This document shows positions 1 to 15,000 of a stretch of DNA of 64,000 nucleotides, piece after piece (position 1 is the first letter of the stretch; each line of letters begins with the position of its first letter). The DNA is from JAPPFW01 sp965231815 (lineage in GTDB: Bacteria > Actinomycetota > Acidimicrobiia > Spongiisociales > Spongiisociaceae), in assembly GCA_965231815.1 (NCBI GenBank), contig OZ246890.1, positions 1,984,001 through 2,048,000 of the forward strand. Reading direction: 5' to 3'. The notes under the pieces were generated by a model. It did no database searches and was not told the DNA's origin. It saw only the letters and a program-made list of their open reading frames with translations. Position numbers and translations under genes: made by a program.

Positions 1-1
1 C

Positions 2-3000
2 TCCGGCGAGTTCGTCGCGGTGTTCGACGCCGCCGAGTTCGACCCCCCCAAGCCGCGGCGCCAAGGCGGATTCAGAATTGACAACCCTCAGAGCCTGGAG
101 CCGAGCCGGCCCGTGCCTCGCGAGGGCCTGCTGATCCTCTCGTTCGTCGACGACAAGATCGGCGAGGGCGAATTCGAGACGATGACCGTGGAGCTCGGCG
201 ACGCTGCGGCCTTCGCGGCGCGCGCGGGCACCGACGTGGCCGGCGGGGCGGTGCCGCATGCGACGAACAACTCAGCCACGGTCCGCATCAACGACAACGA
301 CCCCGGGATCGTGCCCTCCGCGCTCGAGGTGGAAGTGTTCGAAGGCGGCTCGAGGGTGCTCGAACCCAGCGGCGGCTACACCATCCGCCTCAACCAAGAC
401 CCCGGCAGCGGCGCCAGCGTCACGGTGGGGGTCGAGTCGTCGGACACGTCGGTGCTCACCGTCAGCCCGGCGCGCTACACCTTCACCGGCGGGTCGAGCG
501 GCAACTGGGAGACGCCGCAGACCGTGACCCTCACCGCGGCGTCCGACATCGACTTCGACGACGAAGAGGTGACGCTGAGCCACACCATCGCAGGCTGGAG
601 CGGCGTCACCGCAGCCCCCGATGTGGCAGTGACGGTGATCGACACCGCGGTCGACGTCGATCTCACGCAGTCCGGCGGCTCGACCCGGGTCACCGAGGCG
701 CCGGGCGCCGGGCGCACCGACAGCTACACCGTCACCCTCAGCAGCCGGCCGACCCACGACGTGGTGGTCACCCCCACGGCGAGCTCGTCGCGCATCACCG
801 TGTCGGGCGCGGTGACCATCACCGCGGCGAACTGGCGGCGCCCGGCGACCTTCACCGTGACCGCGGCAGACGACCGAATCGACAACGTCGCGGCCGACCT
901 GAGCGCAACCGTCACCCACGCCGTGACCTCGCGCGACCTCCGCTACGACGGCGCCGACGTCGACACCGTGACGGTGACCATCGTCGACGACGACACCGCC
1001 GCAGTGATCGTGGAGCAGACCGCCGGCGCCACGCAGGTGACCGACGACGGCAGCACCGACACCTACACGGTGCGGCTCGGTTCGCAGCCCTCCCACCCGG
1101 TGAGCGTGACGGTCACCTCCCCGACGCCGGCTGCGGCGACCGTGCGGGGCCCGACCGGCCCTGCGGGCGCCTCGACAACCCTGAGATTCACCACCGCCAA
1201 CTGGAACCTGCCCCAGCAGGTGACCGTGACCGGCGTCGCAGACAGCACCGACAACAGCGGCAACCGCACGGTCAGCCTCAGCCACGCGGCCGTCTCGAGC
1301 GACCCCGGCTACTCGGGCGCCTCCGCGACCGTGGCAGTGACCGTGGTAGACGACGACACCGTCGGGGTGACCGTCACCGAGTCTGGCGACACGTCACTGC
1401 TCGACGACGGCAGCAGCACCGACAGCTACACCGTCAAGCTCAACTCCGACCCGGGCGCCGGGGTGACGGTGACCATCGTCGCCACCTCCGGCGCGCCCGC
1501 CACCGCGCAGGTGCGCACCGCCGGCGGCACCCCCGCCACCACGGCGACGCTGACCTTCACCGGCGGCCCCGCAGGCAGCTGGCGTTTCGCGCGGACGGTC
1601 TTCGTGACCGGCGTCGCCAACCTCACCAAGACGAATCCGCGCACCGCGACGATCAGCCATGCCGCCACGGCGACGCCCTCGACCAACGCCTACCACGGTG
1701 TGACCGTCGACACGGTGACCGCGACGGTGGCCGATTCGGAGGTTCCGCTGGTGGGCGTCTCAGCCATCGGCGGGCCGGTGGGCGAAGCCGGCGGCACCTT
1801 CACCTACACCGTCGTGCTGACAGCGCAGCCCACCCACGACGTCACCGTCACCGTGGCCTCACCCAGCACCGCAGCGCAGGTGAGCGCCGCGGGCGGCAGC
1901 CCCGCCGCCACGGCGACGCTGACGTTCACCTCCCAGAACTGGGACGAGCCTCAGGCGGTGACCGTGACCGGCGTCGACGACGACGAAGACAACGGCAACC
2001 GCAGAGTCACCCTCACCGGCACGGCAAGCTCGACAGACCAGCGCTACGAAGGCCTGACCGCGCCGAGCGTCGTGGTGACCGTCATCGACGACGAAGCGCC
2101 GGAGCTGAGGCTGATCGAGACCGACGGCTCGACCGCGGTGACCGAGCGCCGCCTCGGCGGCCACTACACCGACCGCTACCAGATCCGGCTGGGGTCGCGA
2201 CCGGCCGACGGCACCACAGTGAAGATCAGGTTCGCCACGCCCGCGGGGTCGCCGCTCAAGATCTACCGGATCGACGGCAACAGTCGGGTCAGCGCCAACC
2301 TGGTGGGCGGGGCGACCACCTTCGGATTCGACGCCAGCAACTGGAACACGCCGGTGACCTTCGAGGTCGAGGGCGGCAGCTACGCAGCCCGCGAAGGCGA
2401 CAGCATGTGGCACATCGACCACTCAGCCTCCACCACCGACCCCGCCTACACGGGCAAGCAGGCGCGGCTCGACGTCCTGCTGATCGACGACACCGAGACG
2501 GGGATCTACGTGCTGCTCACCGACGGGGACACAATGGTCTTCGAGACAGGCACGCCGACCACCGACACCTTCAAGGTGTGGCCCAAGGCGTTCGAGAGTG
2601 GCAAGACCCTGGTGCTCACAGCCACCTCGCAGGACCCCGCCGCTGTGAAGCTGTCGACCGCAGGCGGCACCCCCGCCAACCAGGTGAGCCTCAGGTTCGA
2701 TCAAGCCGGCTGGCTCGTGCCGCAGACCGTCACCGTTCACGCCCAAGACGACGCCACCTTCAACTCCGGCGGCCAGCGAACGACGTCGGTGACCTACACC
2801 ATCGCCTACGACCCCGCCGGCACGGGCCGCTACAGCAGCGTGACCGTCACGCCGACACCGGTCACGGTGATCGACACCGACGCCGCACCGTCGTCCATCT
2901 CGCTGTCGCCGGGATCGGTGGCGACCCGGCAGGTCACCGAGGGCGCCCCCCAGACCCTCGACTTGTCGGCCGCGCTGGTCGGCTCGCGCTTGGACGGCAG

Positions 3001-6000
3001 CAAGACGCTGACCGTGACGGTGACAGCCGTTGAGGACTCGGGCACGGTGGGCTTGACGGCGATTACGCCCTTCGACCTCACCATCCCCGCCAACGCGCAG
3101 TCGAGCGTGGCGACCCGGGTCACGCTGACGCCGACGGCCAACGACGTGGACGAGGCCGACGGGCGGGTCGTGTTCCGGGGCTTCCCCAAAGGCGATCTGA
3201 TCACGGTGACCCCGCTCGAGTTCACGTTCGTCGACGACGACCCCACCGTGGCCACGCTGGCCGCCTCCGGCACGTCCGTAGCCGAGGACTCCGGCACGGT
3301 CGACGTCACGGTGACGCTCGGATCGACGGTGGGCACCGGCATGGAGGCGACGGTTCCGCTGGCAGTCACCGGCGCCACCGAGGGCGCCCACTACACGCTC
3401 GGGCTCAAGCCCGGCGAGGGGCTCAACGCCGGCGTCACGATGCTGATCGAGGCGCCGCACAGCCCCCAGAACCCGGCCCTGCGCTTCACCGAGGGCGCCC
3501 GCACGGCCACGCTGGTGCTCACCGCAGTGCCCAACACCGACACCACCGACCGCACAGTGGTGATCGCCCACGCAACCGGCAGCCGCGCCATGTCGGTGAC
3601 GGGATCGGGCGGCGGGGTGAGCGCCGCGGGCGGGCCGCTGTCGGTGGCGATCACCAACGACGACATCAACGTGGTGACGCTCACCAGAGGCCCCGACGTG
3701 GTCGAGGGCAACGCCGCGAGCTTCACGCTCACCGCGGTGCCCGCGCCCACCGCCCCGCTGAGCGTGAAACTGACGGTGGCCCATGCCGCGGGCGCCGGCG
3801 CGGCATCCGGCGCAGCCACCGCCACCCGCACCGTCGTCATACCTGTCGAAGGTACCGTCACCTTCACCGTGCCCACCACCGGCGACGAGGCCGACGAGCC
3901 CCCGGGCTCGGTCACCGTCACCGTCACCGACGATGCGGCCTACCAGGTGGCCGACCCGGCGGCCCAGCGGCTCGGCGTCGCCGACGACGACCCCACGACG
4001 GTCACCCTGCTGGGGCGCTTCCTCGACGATTCGTCACCCCCCAAGCCACAGGTGGCCTGGACCGAGGGCGCCACCGCCGGCACCCGCGAGATCGACCTCA
4101 CCCTGGGCCGGGCGCTCGGCGCCGGAGAGGTGATCGAAGTGCCGCTGGTCATCAGCGGCGCCACCCTGGGAACGGAAATCTCCCTCTCGTTGAAGTCCGG
4201 ATCGCCCAGCGAGGTGTCCCTGGCCGGCACGAGGGTCACCTTCACCGGCGCCTCAGCCAGCACGGCCACCAAGGCGACCCTGGTGGTGAAGCTGCTGCAC
4301 GACGCCGACACCGACGACGAGATGGTGGAGGTCTCGCTGCCCCCGTCATGGCCCAGCGAGACCGTGGAGTCGCCGGCCACCACCGTCGGGGGAGGAGCGT
4401 CGGGCAGCGGCTCGCACAGCTTCCGCATCGTCGACGACGACGCCGTCAATGCAGTGATCGTGGAGTCCGGCGGCTCGACGTCGGTCGACGAGGCCGGCGC
4501 AGCCAGCACCGACACCTACACGGTGGCGCTGACGCAGCAGCCGACCGCGGCGGTGACCGTCACGGTCACCAGCAGCGATCCGGCCGCGGCGACGGTGAGG
4601 ACCACCGGCGCCGCGGGCGCCAGCGCCACGCTGACTTTCCAGTCGGCGGCGTTCTCCACCGCCCAGACGGTGACGGTGACCGGCGTGGCCGACATCGCCG
4701 ACAACCCCGGCGGCTCGCGCCCGGTGACGATCAGTCACAGCTTCTCAGGCGGCGGCTACGGCGACTTGACCGTGGACGACGTGGACGTCAGCGTGGTCGA
4801 CGACGACCCCACGGTGGTGTCGCTCACCGGCGGCGGCGCACTCGTCGAGGGCAACACGACCTCTGCTGTGGAGGTGACGGTCACGCTGAGCCGGGCCCTC
4901 GTCGCCGGCGAGGTGGTGGAGGTGCCGCTGTCGCTGGCGACCACCACCGGCGCAGTACTCTCCGGCGCCAACCGGGATGTCGCCGTCGCGCTCAAGGCCG
5001 GCCAGATGGGCGTGACGCTGGCGGGCGCGGCAGGCGCCTCGCCGCGGCTCACCCTCACCGGACGCAGCGGCGCCTCGATCAGCACCGCGGTGCTCACCAT
5101 TTCCGCAACCGCGCGCAACGACGGCGACAACACAGCCGAGGCGTTCACGGTGGCGCTCGGCAACCAGGCTGCCTTCACCGCCGCCTCGGGCACCAACCTG
5201 GCCGGCGGCGCGAGCCCCCACGCCAGTGCCAACAGCGCGTCGCTGACGATCGTCGACGACGACGCTCTCACCGTGACGCTGGCGCGCACCGACTCGGGCG
5301 CGCTCACCGAGGGCGCCTCCGCGCCGGCAGACCGCACCGCCACCTTCACCGTCACGCTCGGCCGGGCGCTCGTTGCCGGCGAGAGCCACACGGTGCCGCT
5401 TGCCGTCGGCGGCGCAGGCGTCACCGCTGCCGACTTCAGCCTGGCCGCGGCCACCGGTTCGGGGGTCAACACCGGCGTGACGCTCGGCGCGGCGACCACC
5501 CTGGCGCCCACCGTCACCTTCGCCGGCGCCGCGGCGCAGACCGCCACGCTGGTGCTCACCGTCGCAGACGACAGCGTCGACGAGTTGGCCGAGACCCTCA
5601 CCGTCACGCTCGGCGACCTGCCAGGCGGCCTGCTCGACGCGGGCGACACCGACGCCGACGGAACCATCGACAGCACCGAGACCGCCACATCGGTGGTAGC
5701 AGTGCTCAACGACAACGACGACACCGAGGTCACCCTCACCGGCGAGGGGGAGGTCGTCACGGAACTGGCGACGCGCCCGGTCGTGGTGAGCGCAACCGAA
5801 GACTCCTCGACCGTCACGCTGACGGTGAGCATCGGACGCCCGCTGGGCACGGGCGAGACGCTGACCGTGCCGCTGACATTCAGCGGGGCCGCCCCCGGCG
5901 ACGGACTGCTGGTCCACTGCACCGCGGCGGCCAAGGTGGCGTGCGGCGCCTTCACATCGGCGTCGACCGCCACGCTGACCTTCACCGGCCCCACCGCCGC

Positions 6001-9000
6001 GGCGCCGAGCCACAGCGTGGTCGTGGTCGGAGCACCCGACGCCGACACGGTGGACGAGTCGGTCACGGTCACCGTGCCGGCCTCTTCACAGAGCGGCAAT
6101 CCCCGCATCACCGCCGGCGGGTTTGACGGCGTCGCCACCGGCAGCGGCAGCGTCGCCTTCGAGGTGGACGACGACGACAACAACGACGAGGTCGCCATCG
6201 CGCTCACCGGCGGCGGCAGCATCGACGCCGAGACCTCAGGCAGCAGCGCCACGGTCGGCGTCGAGCTCTCACGGGCGCTGGTGGAGGGCGAGTTCGTCAA
6301 GATCTTCCTCGACCACAGCGTCGACAGCGGTTCGGCGTCGCACCGGACCGTCAACATCGCCGCCGTGGGCACGACGGGCACCGACCACGACGCCACCTTC
6401 GCCGCCGCGGGCAACGGCGTCGAACTCGGCCCCTTCGGTCAGGTGCTGACCTTCACAGGGTCCGACGACAACACGGTGCAGTCGGCGACCCTCACGTTCA
6501 CCTCCAGCGGCAACACCGCCGACTCCGTCGACCGCCTCGTCACGATCACCCCGTCGCTGGGGATCGGCGCCGAGGGCGTCTACGACTCTGTGGCGTCGTT
6601 CGGGATCGACCTCGCCGCCTACGACGACGGCGACGCCTCCACCACCCACGACGCCACCACCGCGCTGCTGATCGCCGACAAGGACGACTCCTGGAAGACG
6701 CGTCAGGTCACGTTCAAGAACGCCGACGACTCGGCGCTGAGCGCCGCTGCCGTCACTGAGGGCTTCGGCTTCACGTTCAAGGCGGTGCTGAGCGGCGACG
6801 TCGGCCCGGTGATCGTGCCGCTGTCCTACACCCACACCTCCACCGCGGCGGCCGATTTCTCGGCGCTGCCCGCCTCGGTGTTCATCCCCTACGGTCAGAG
6901 CGAGGCCACCGTCACCGTCAGCGCCGCCGGCGACATCGTCGACGACGACAACGAAGTGCTGGCGGTGGCAGGCGGCGACGACCCGCCGGGCTGGGCGTTC
7001 AACGCCGCCGCCTTCAACCTCACCGTCGAGCAGGCACGCCGGGTGGTGCTGCGCAACGGCGACACCGACGCGCCGCTGGGCGCGTTCGTGAGTATGAACA
7101 AGGGCGCCGAGTTCACTTTGGAGGCGGCGCTCACTGCGGGGACGGGCCCGGTGACGGTGACGCTGAACCCGATCGGTCTGACGGCAACGAGGAACGTCCA
7201 CTTCAAGGTGCCGGACTCGGTGACCATCCCCGAGGGGCAGACGTCGGCGACGGTGAAGATCGAGGCGCTGGCCTCGGCACCCGCGGGCGACAATCTGCTG
7301 TTCGCCATCGAACCGACGGTGCCCGCCGGCTTCGCAGTGTCCATTGCTCGCGTCGACTTCCTCATCATCGACCCGGTAGTGACTGTGGGGATTCAAAGAA
7401 GCGCTAGTGAGACGGGGCCGTTGCTCGAAGTGCCGACCGCAGGGGATGTGCATCGCAGCGCTGGTCTCCTGCTGACCCTGAAGCGGGGCCTGAAGGCCGG
7501 CGAGCGCGTGGATGTTCCGTTGAAGATTTCAGGCACTGCGACTACGGGCGACTACACGCTCGCGCTGCGGCAGGGCGCCAACCTCAACCTCGGGGTGACC
7601 TTGGAGAATGCGACCACGCTGACGCCGACGGTGGTGTTCTCAGGCGTCGGTGCCCAAGGAGCCCGCTTGGTGCTCACTGCGGTACACGACGGTGTCGACG
7701 AACCTGCGGAGACGCTGAAGGTGGCGCTGGGCAGCATCGCTGAGTTCGATGCCGACACCGACACGAACGTGCTCGGCGGGGCACGGCCGGTGCCGAACAC
7801 TTCGAAGGTGGATCTGGAGATCACCAGCTCGGAGGACTCCCCTGTGGTCTCGGTGACCTCGAAATCCGCGGCGGTGGACGCGGGCGAGACGATCGAGTTC
7901 CAAGTCTCGATCAGCCCGCAGCAGTCGGCGGATGTGACGGTGAGTCTGCGCGTCGAGGAACCGGACGCCCAATATGTGACTTCCGGTCTCACCCCGCGCG
8001 TAGACCTGACGATCAAGGCGAACACAGACTCGGTCACCTACCCGGTGACCACGTCCGACCGCGGCACGGCGCAGGGTGCGGTGAAGGCGACTGCCACGCC
8101 GGGCGCGTTCGGGCTTGTGCCCGCGTCGGCGACGGTCGCCATACGCCCGAAGCTCAGCGTGAGCCTCGCGGCGTCGGCAGCCGGCGACGTCAGCGAGGCC
8201 GACGGGCACAAGGACGTGACCGTGACGCTGGCGCGTGCGCTGGCCGCAGACGAGACGATGACGGTGCCGTTGACCGTGACCGGCGCTGCGGTGGGCGCCG
8301 ACTTCACGTTCGGGCTGCACCCCGCAGCCCAGACGGGCGTGACGCTGGTGACCTCCGCGCCCCACTCGGTGCAGAACCCGGCGGTGCGGCTCGCGGCAGG
8401 GGCCGATACGGCGACGCTGCGTTTCACGCCGGTCGACAACGAGCGGCGCACCACGCCGCTGGTCTCCATCGCGCTGGGGCGGGGGGCGCGGGCGCCGAGC
8501 GGGTCGGGCGGCATTGCGGTGGGCGCCCTCAGCACCGACCCGGTGAGCTTCCGGGTGACCGACGACGAGACCGGCGACGTGGAGGTGCCGGCCAACTGGC
8601 CGCTGCTGCCCGCCGGCCTCACCAGCGACGACGAGTTCCGGCTGATCTTCGTGACCTCGCAGCCCCGAGACGCAAGCTCGACATCGATCGCCGACTACGA
8701 CTTGACCATCGGCTCGCTGGCGTCGGTCGGCCACCGATCAGCGGTGCGCTACGCGGGCCTGTTCCAGGCAGTGGGCAGCACCGCCACCGTCGACGCCCGC
8801 GACCACACCGGCACCACCTTCACCAATTCCGACAAGGGCGTCCCGATCTACTGGCTGGCTGCCTCGGGCGCCGACCGGCTCGTCGCCGACGACTACGAGG
8901 GCTTCTACGACGGCGCCTGGGACAACGAGGACGCCCCCCGCACCGAGACCGGGACCAAGCTGGCGGTGAACGCGGGCGGCTACTTCACCGGCTCCCTGCA

Positions 9001-12000
9001 CAACGGCACGGCCTCCTCCCTCCCGCTGGGCCAGGGCAGTGCGACAGACTCGCCCGTCGGCGTCGGCAAGCTCGACGACTCGACCGCTGATTCGGGGCCG
9101 CTGAGGTCTGCCGCGGGCGTTCGCAAGGACCATGCCCGGCCGATGTACGCCCTGTCGCCGGTGCTCACCGTGGGCGAAGCCATCGTGCGGACGGTGGAGA
9201 TCGTCGAGTCGTCGGGTTCCACGACGGTCGCAGAGGACGGCGGGACCGACACCTACACGCTGGTGCTCAACACCGAGCCCGCGTTGGATGTGACGGTGGT
9301 CGTCGAGTCCGCCGACGCGACCGCGCTCGAGGTGCGGGTGGGAACGTCGACAGCGTGGGGAACCGATGCGGAGGCCACGTTCACGCCGTCGAACTTCGAT
9401 CGGCCCCAGACGGTGTACGTGCGCGGCGTCGACGACTCGGTCAAGAATCCGGGCGGCTTGCGCACCGTGCTGGTGACGCACGCGGTGCAGTCGGTCGACC
9501 CCGACTACGACGGCATCGCTGCGGGCTCCGTGCGGGTGATCGTCACTGACGACGAGGGCGCTGATGCGGTGTTCGATGCGGTGCCGTCCGATTTGAGGCT
9601 TGCGGAGAACGCGGACGGTTCGACCACGGCGATCAAGGTGGGCTCGCCGGTGACCGCGACCGACGCCGACAGCGATCCGGTGACGTACTCCTTGGAGGGT
9701 TGGCGCCCGCCGGAGTGGCCGTCTGGGGCTGAGTCTCCGGATGTGCCGGCGGGTTTTGTGATTGATGCTTCGTCGGGGCAGATTTCGTATACGGGGACGG
9801 GTCTGGATCGTGAGGGGCTGCGTGATCCGGTGTCGATGGCGGTGGGTTCGGTGTCGATGGTGGTGGTGGCGACGTCGTTGGGCGCGGACGGCACGGCGAC
9901 TGCGGTGCGCCAGACCGTGTCGGTGGCGCTCACCGACGTGGATGAGGGCGACGCGACCGTGACGGTCGATGGTGTGGCCTCGGCGCGGCGCGGCATGCTG
10001 CGCTTCACGGGCTTGCAGGGCGACCCCGACGGCGACCCTGCTGACGCCTCGGGGCTCAGGTTCCTGTGGCAGTCCTCTGACGACGGGGGCAGCGTGTGGA
10101 ACGCCGCGCCCGGGCCTCAGGGCCGCGACGGCACGTATGGGCCGGTGGCTGCCGACGTCGGCAACCTGGTGCGGCTGCGGGTGACCTACACCGACGGCGG
10201 AGGCAATGCCGAGACGGTGTTCTCGAGATCGTTGACGGTGGCGTCGGGCGGTTCGGGGCAGGTGACCGCGTTTGTGGAGGTGACCGACCGCACGGCGGTG
10301 GAGGGCGCGAGTGATCGTGCGGTGATCAGTGTGAGGCTGGACACGTCGTTGGTGTCGGGTGAGTCGGTGACGGTTCCGTGGAGCTTTGCGGGGGCGACGG
10401 CGGGCACTGATTTCGAGCTGTTGGGGACGGCTGCGGGTGTTGCGGTGTCGGTCTCGGGGGTGGTGTTCACCGGTCCGTCGTCGTCGTCGGTGTCGGTGGC
10501 GGTGTTCGCGTTGGCTGACGACGACAGTGTCAGTGAGCGGGTGACGCTGTCGTTGGGTGAGATGTCGGCGTCGGGTTCTGCTTTGGCGGGGGCGAGGCTG
10601 ACGGCGGTGCTGGTGGGGTCGCCGTTGTTGGTGTTGGCTGAGCCTGGGGCGGTGCGCACTGCTGATGTGGTGTTGAGCCGGTCTGCGGTGGCTGAGGGCG
10701 GTTCGGTGGCGGTGACGGTGCGTTTGCGGGAGGGCCCGTTGAGCGCTGATGTGTCGGTGCCGTTGGCGGTGTCGGGCGCGGGTGTGTCGGGTGATGATTA
10801 TCGGCTGGTGTCGCCGGTGGTGGTCCCGGCCGGGTTCTCTGAGGCGTCGGCGGTGCTGCGGGTGGTCGATGACGGCGTGGTGGAGGGTGCTGAGTCGTGG
10901 ACGGTCGGGCTCGGGACTTTGCCGGCGGGCCTGAGCGCGGGCACGACCGGCACGTTGGCGGTGGCCGACCGACCGGCGGCGGGCGGCGGGGAGTTGTTGG
11001 TGGAGGTGGTGTCGGCCGATCCGACGGTCGATTACCGGGTGGACGGCTCTGTCGGGCAGGGCCTGCTGCGGATCGTGCTGTCGCGGGCGCTGACGTCGGG
11101 CGAGTCACTGGTGGTGCCGCTGGGCTTCGCCGGGGGTGTGCTGGGCGCCGATTTCACGCTGTCGTTGGTGGGGTCGCCTGCGGGTGTGTCGCTGTCGGGC
11201 TCGACGGTGACGTTCACCGGCCCCTCCGCGAGAGTCGCGGAGCTGGCGGTGTTCGGCGTGGACGACGCCGATCATGCTGCTGAGCAGGTGTCGGTCACGG
11301 TCGCCGCGCCGACGAAGACGGCGATTTCTGAGACGGTGAGGGCGCAGTCGTCGGCGTCGTTCGTGGCTGCTGATGACATGTCGGCTGTGCCGGCGGGGCT
11401 GACGCCGGTGCCCGATGCGGGCGTGGCCGTTTGGGTGTCGTCGGTGGACCCGACCGCGTTGGAGGGCTCGCTGTCTGCTGGGGGCCGTCTGCGGATCGGC
11501 CTGTCGCGGGCGCTGACGGCGGGCGAGACCCTGGCGGTGCCGCTCACGTTCGCGGGCGCCGCTTTGGGGACTGATTTCTCGTTGTCGTTGGTGGGGTCGC
11601 CTTCGGGTGTGTCGTTGTCGGGTTCGACGGTGACGTTCACCGGTCCCGCCGCCAAGTCCGCGGACCTCTCGGTGGCCGCGAAGCAGGACGCCGACTCGGT
11701 GTCCGAGCGGGTCACCGTGAGTGTGGGCACGCTGACTCCGGTCGGGATCGACGGCGGCGCCACAGCTCGCTCGTCGGCGTTCTTCGTGCTCGACGACAAC
11801 GACATCCCCGCGGTGTTCGTGATCGGCGCGGGCAGCCTGTCGGTGTCGGAGCCGTCAGGGTCGGCGAGCTACACGCTGTCGCTGGCGTCGCGCCCGTCCG
11901 GGAATGTGACCGTGACGCCGTCGGCGCCTGCGGGCTCGGGTGTGACCGTGTCGGGCGCGGTCACGTTCACCTCGTCGGATTGGACCAACAAGCGTGTGAC

Positions 12001-15000
12001 GGTGACGGCGGTCGACGACTCGGTCGATCAGCCGCGTCGCACAGCGAGGATCACCCATGCGGTGGCGTCTTCGACCGACGCGCAGTACGACGGGTTGGAC
12101 GCGCCTGTGGTGTCGGTGACGGTTGTCGACGACGACGAGACGGTCGCGTCGCTGGCGCGTGTGGACTCTGGCGGCATCGACGAGGCGGGTTCGACGGCGG
12201 CTGACCGTCAGGCGGTGTTCACGGTGGCGCTGAACCGTACGTTGGGTTCGGGCGAGTCGGCGGTGGTGCCCGTCGTGTTCTCCGGCACGGGCATCACAGG
12301 CGGTGACTTCACGCTGGAGTTGGACACTTCGGGCGGGCGCAGCAGCGGCGTGACCCTGGTGTGGGTGCGCGGCACGCTGTCGGCGGGGCTGCGGTTCGCG
12401 TCGGGCGCGCAGACCGCGCATCTGGTGGTCGAGGCGGTGGCGGACCATGTCGATGAGCCGGCGGAGTCGTTGAGCGTCGCGTTGGGCAACCAGACGCTGT
12501 TCGACTCGGTGACCCAGACCGTCGACGGCGGCGTCGGCCCCGATCCCGTCTCGACGGCCGTCGTGGTGCAGATCGCTGACGGCGACGCACCGTTGGTGGT
12601 GACGTTGTCGGGCGGTTCGAACACTGCGATTGTTGAGGGCGACTCGACCTCGACGGTGTCGCTGACCGTGTCGCTGTCGCGTGCTCTGGTGGCGGGCCAG
12701 AAACTGTCGGTGCCGCTGAGCTTCGCCGCCGGCCGGCTGGGCGACGATTTCACTCTGGCTTTGTCAGGGTCGCCTTCGGGCGTGAAGCTGGCGCAGAACA
12801 CGGTCACGTTCACCGGTCCGTCGGCGGCGTCCGCGACGCTGACCGCGTCTGCGGCGGACGATGTCGACGCTGATGATGAGCGGATCACGGTGACGATCCC
12901 GACCGCGGCGGCAGGGTTCACCTATGAAGGCCTCGCCGACACGCTGACCGGGACGGTGCCGGGCACGGTGCGGATCAACATCGCTGACGACGATGACGGC
13001 AGCTTGTTGAGCCGCAGCACGGTGCCGGTCACCGAGGGCGACTCGGCGACCTACACGGTGCGGCTCGCATCGCGGCCTGCGGGCAAGGTGACGGTCACGC
13101 CGCAGTCAGGCGACGCGTCGGTGGTGTCGGTGTCGGCGCCGCTGGTGTTCAACGTCAGCGACTGGAACGAGCCCAAGACGGTGACGGTGACCGCGGCTGA
13201 TGATGCCGTGGACGATCCCGGCGCGGACCGCACGGTGACCGTCACCCACAGCGTCGCCCCAGCCTTTGCGTCCGACTTGGGCATTGAGGTGGGCGACGTG
13301 ACCGTCACGGTCGCTGACGACGAGGCGACCACGGTGACGGTCGATTCGGCGGCCGCGGCGATCTTGGAGACCGGCGGTTCGACTGAGGTGACGGTCACTT
13401 TGAGCCGAGCGCTGGTCGCGGGAGAGCGTGTCGACGTGCCGTTGACCGTGACCGGCGACGGCATCACGTCGTCTGACTACACGCTGACGCTCAAAACCGT
13501 CACCAGCAGTGTCAACGTCGGTGTGGCGGTGTCGTCCACAGCACCGCTGAGCAGCGCATCACCAGTACTCGAGTTCACCAGCGGCGCCCAAACGGCGACT
13601 TTGGTGCTGTCCGCGACCGGTGACGGCACAGACGAGTCGCCCGGTGAGACGGTCACGGTCGCGCTCGCGGCGCAGTCGGTGTTCGACGCGCAGACCGGCA
13701 CCAGCGTGGGCGGCGGCGCGGCGCCCGATCCCGACGAACCTGCCGCAGCAAGCGTCGAGATCGTCGATGACGACGGCGCGGCGGGGGTGCATATCAGCGA
13801 GACCGGCGGCGGGACCCGCGTGGCCGAGGTTGTCAGCAACACCGATTTCGACACCGACGAGTACCTGGTGCGGTTGACCGCCGCGCCGACCGGGACGGTG
13901 ACGGTGACCGCCAGCGGGTCCGGGTTGGGTCTGAGCGACGCGCCCAGGGGGTTCTACTCGGAGACCAGAGCGCTGACGTTCAATGCGTCGAACTGGTGGA
14001 AGCCCCAGACGGTCGTCGTTCGCGGCGACAGCGACCGCACCGATCATGCCGAGGTGTCGTTGACGCGCACGATCACTCACACCGTGTCGGGCTACACCGG
14101 CGTGAGCACTGCGCCGTCGGTTGTTGTGACGGTGGTGGACGCGCCGACGTTGGTGACGCTCACCGGCGGCGGCACGGTCACCGAGGGCGACTCCACCCGC
14201 ACCGTGGAGGTCTCTGTCGGGTTGACGCGGGCGCCGGCGCCCGGCGAGGTGGTGGACGTGCCGATCCGGCTGTCGAGCTCGACTCGGGCGCGTCTGGGTG
14301 CGCCGGCGCGGCTGCGTCCGTTGACGTGGCGTGTCCTTTCGGGCGCGAACGTGTCTATCGTTGCCGACCCGCTGGGGCGCCGTCAGCTGTTCGGCATCGA
14401 TCTGGTGGTGCGTTTCGGGCCTGCCGCGGACGGCGTCGACAACGACGGCGACGGCGACATCGACGAGGCAGACGAGATCACGCCCACCGCGAGGGGGGCC
14501 ATCATCCGCTTCGCTGCCACGTCGGTCGATGATGACGAGGCCGACGAGATCGTCGACATCAGCGTCGGCGCCGGGCTGAACTCGCCGTCGCGGTCCACCA
14601 AGTTCACCGGCGGCCTGGCGGCGCACTCCACCAGCAACAGGGCACGCATCACCATCACCGAACCGGCCGCGGTCAAGTTCGGATCGGCTTCTTACACCGC
14701 CACAGAAGCCGCCGCGTCGCGCACCGTGACCATCCCGGTGACGCTGTCGCCGGCGCCGTCGCAGAACGTGACGGTCACCTACAGCGTCGAAGGCACCGCC
14801 ACCGCCGGCACCGACTACGAGACCCTCAACGGCAGCGTCACCGTCGACACGACCGGCACCACCGACATCACCGTCACCATCAAAGACGACACTGATGTGG
14901 ATCCCGGCGAGACGATCGTGCTGACCTTGGCCGCCCCCGCCGGCTACAGCCTCGGCGACCCCGCCAAAACCACCATCACCATCACCGACGACGAAGCCGC

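Larger units (their letters stand above)
7030..14995 (+). repeat. first unit of a large tandem duplication inside the giant gene
   Basis: This unit begins at an ARRVVLR motif and runs through, in order, a TLEAAL-x-GTGPVTV segment, a GERVDVPL...GDYTLALRQG segment, a VSEADGHKDVTV segment, the NWPL module, a Calx-type repeat, a cadherin-like segment, the WQSS module, and a long Calx-beta series ending after an EF-hand-like loop at about 14438. The same order recurs in the unit starting at about 15000. The copies are clearly homologous at protein level but much diverged in DNA. Confidence 0.8.

Noticed and set aside
4348..6126. 592-codon frame on the plus strand overlapping the giant gene
   Set aside because: Composition is almost only Arg, Gly, His, Asp and Ala, the frame-shifted image of the Calx repeats.
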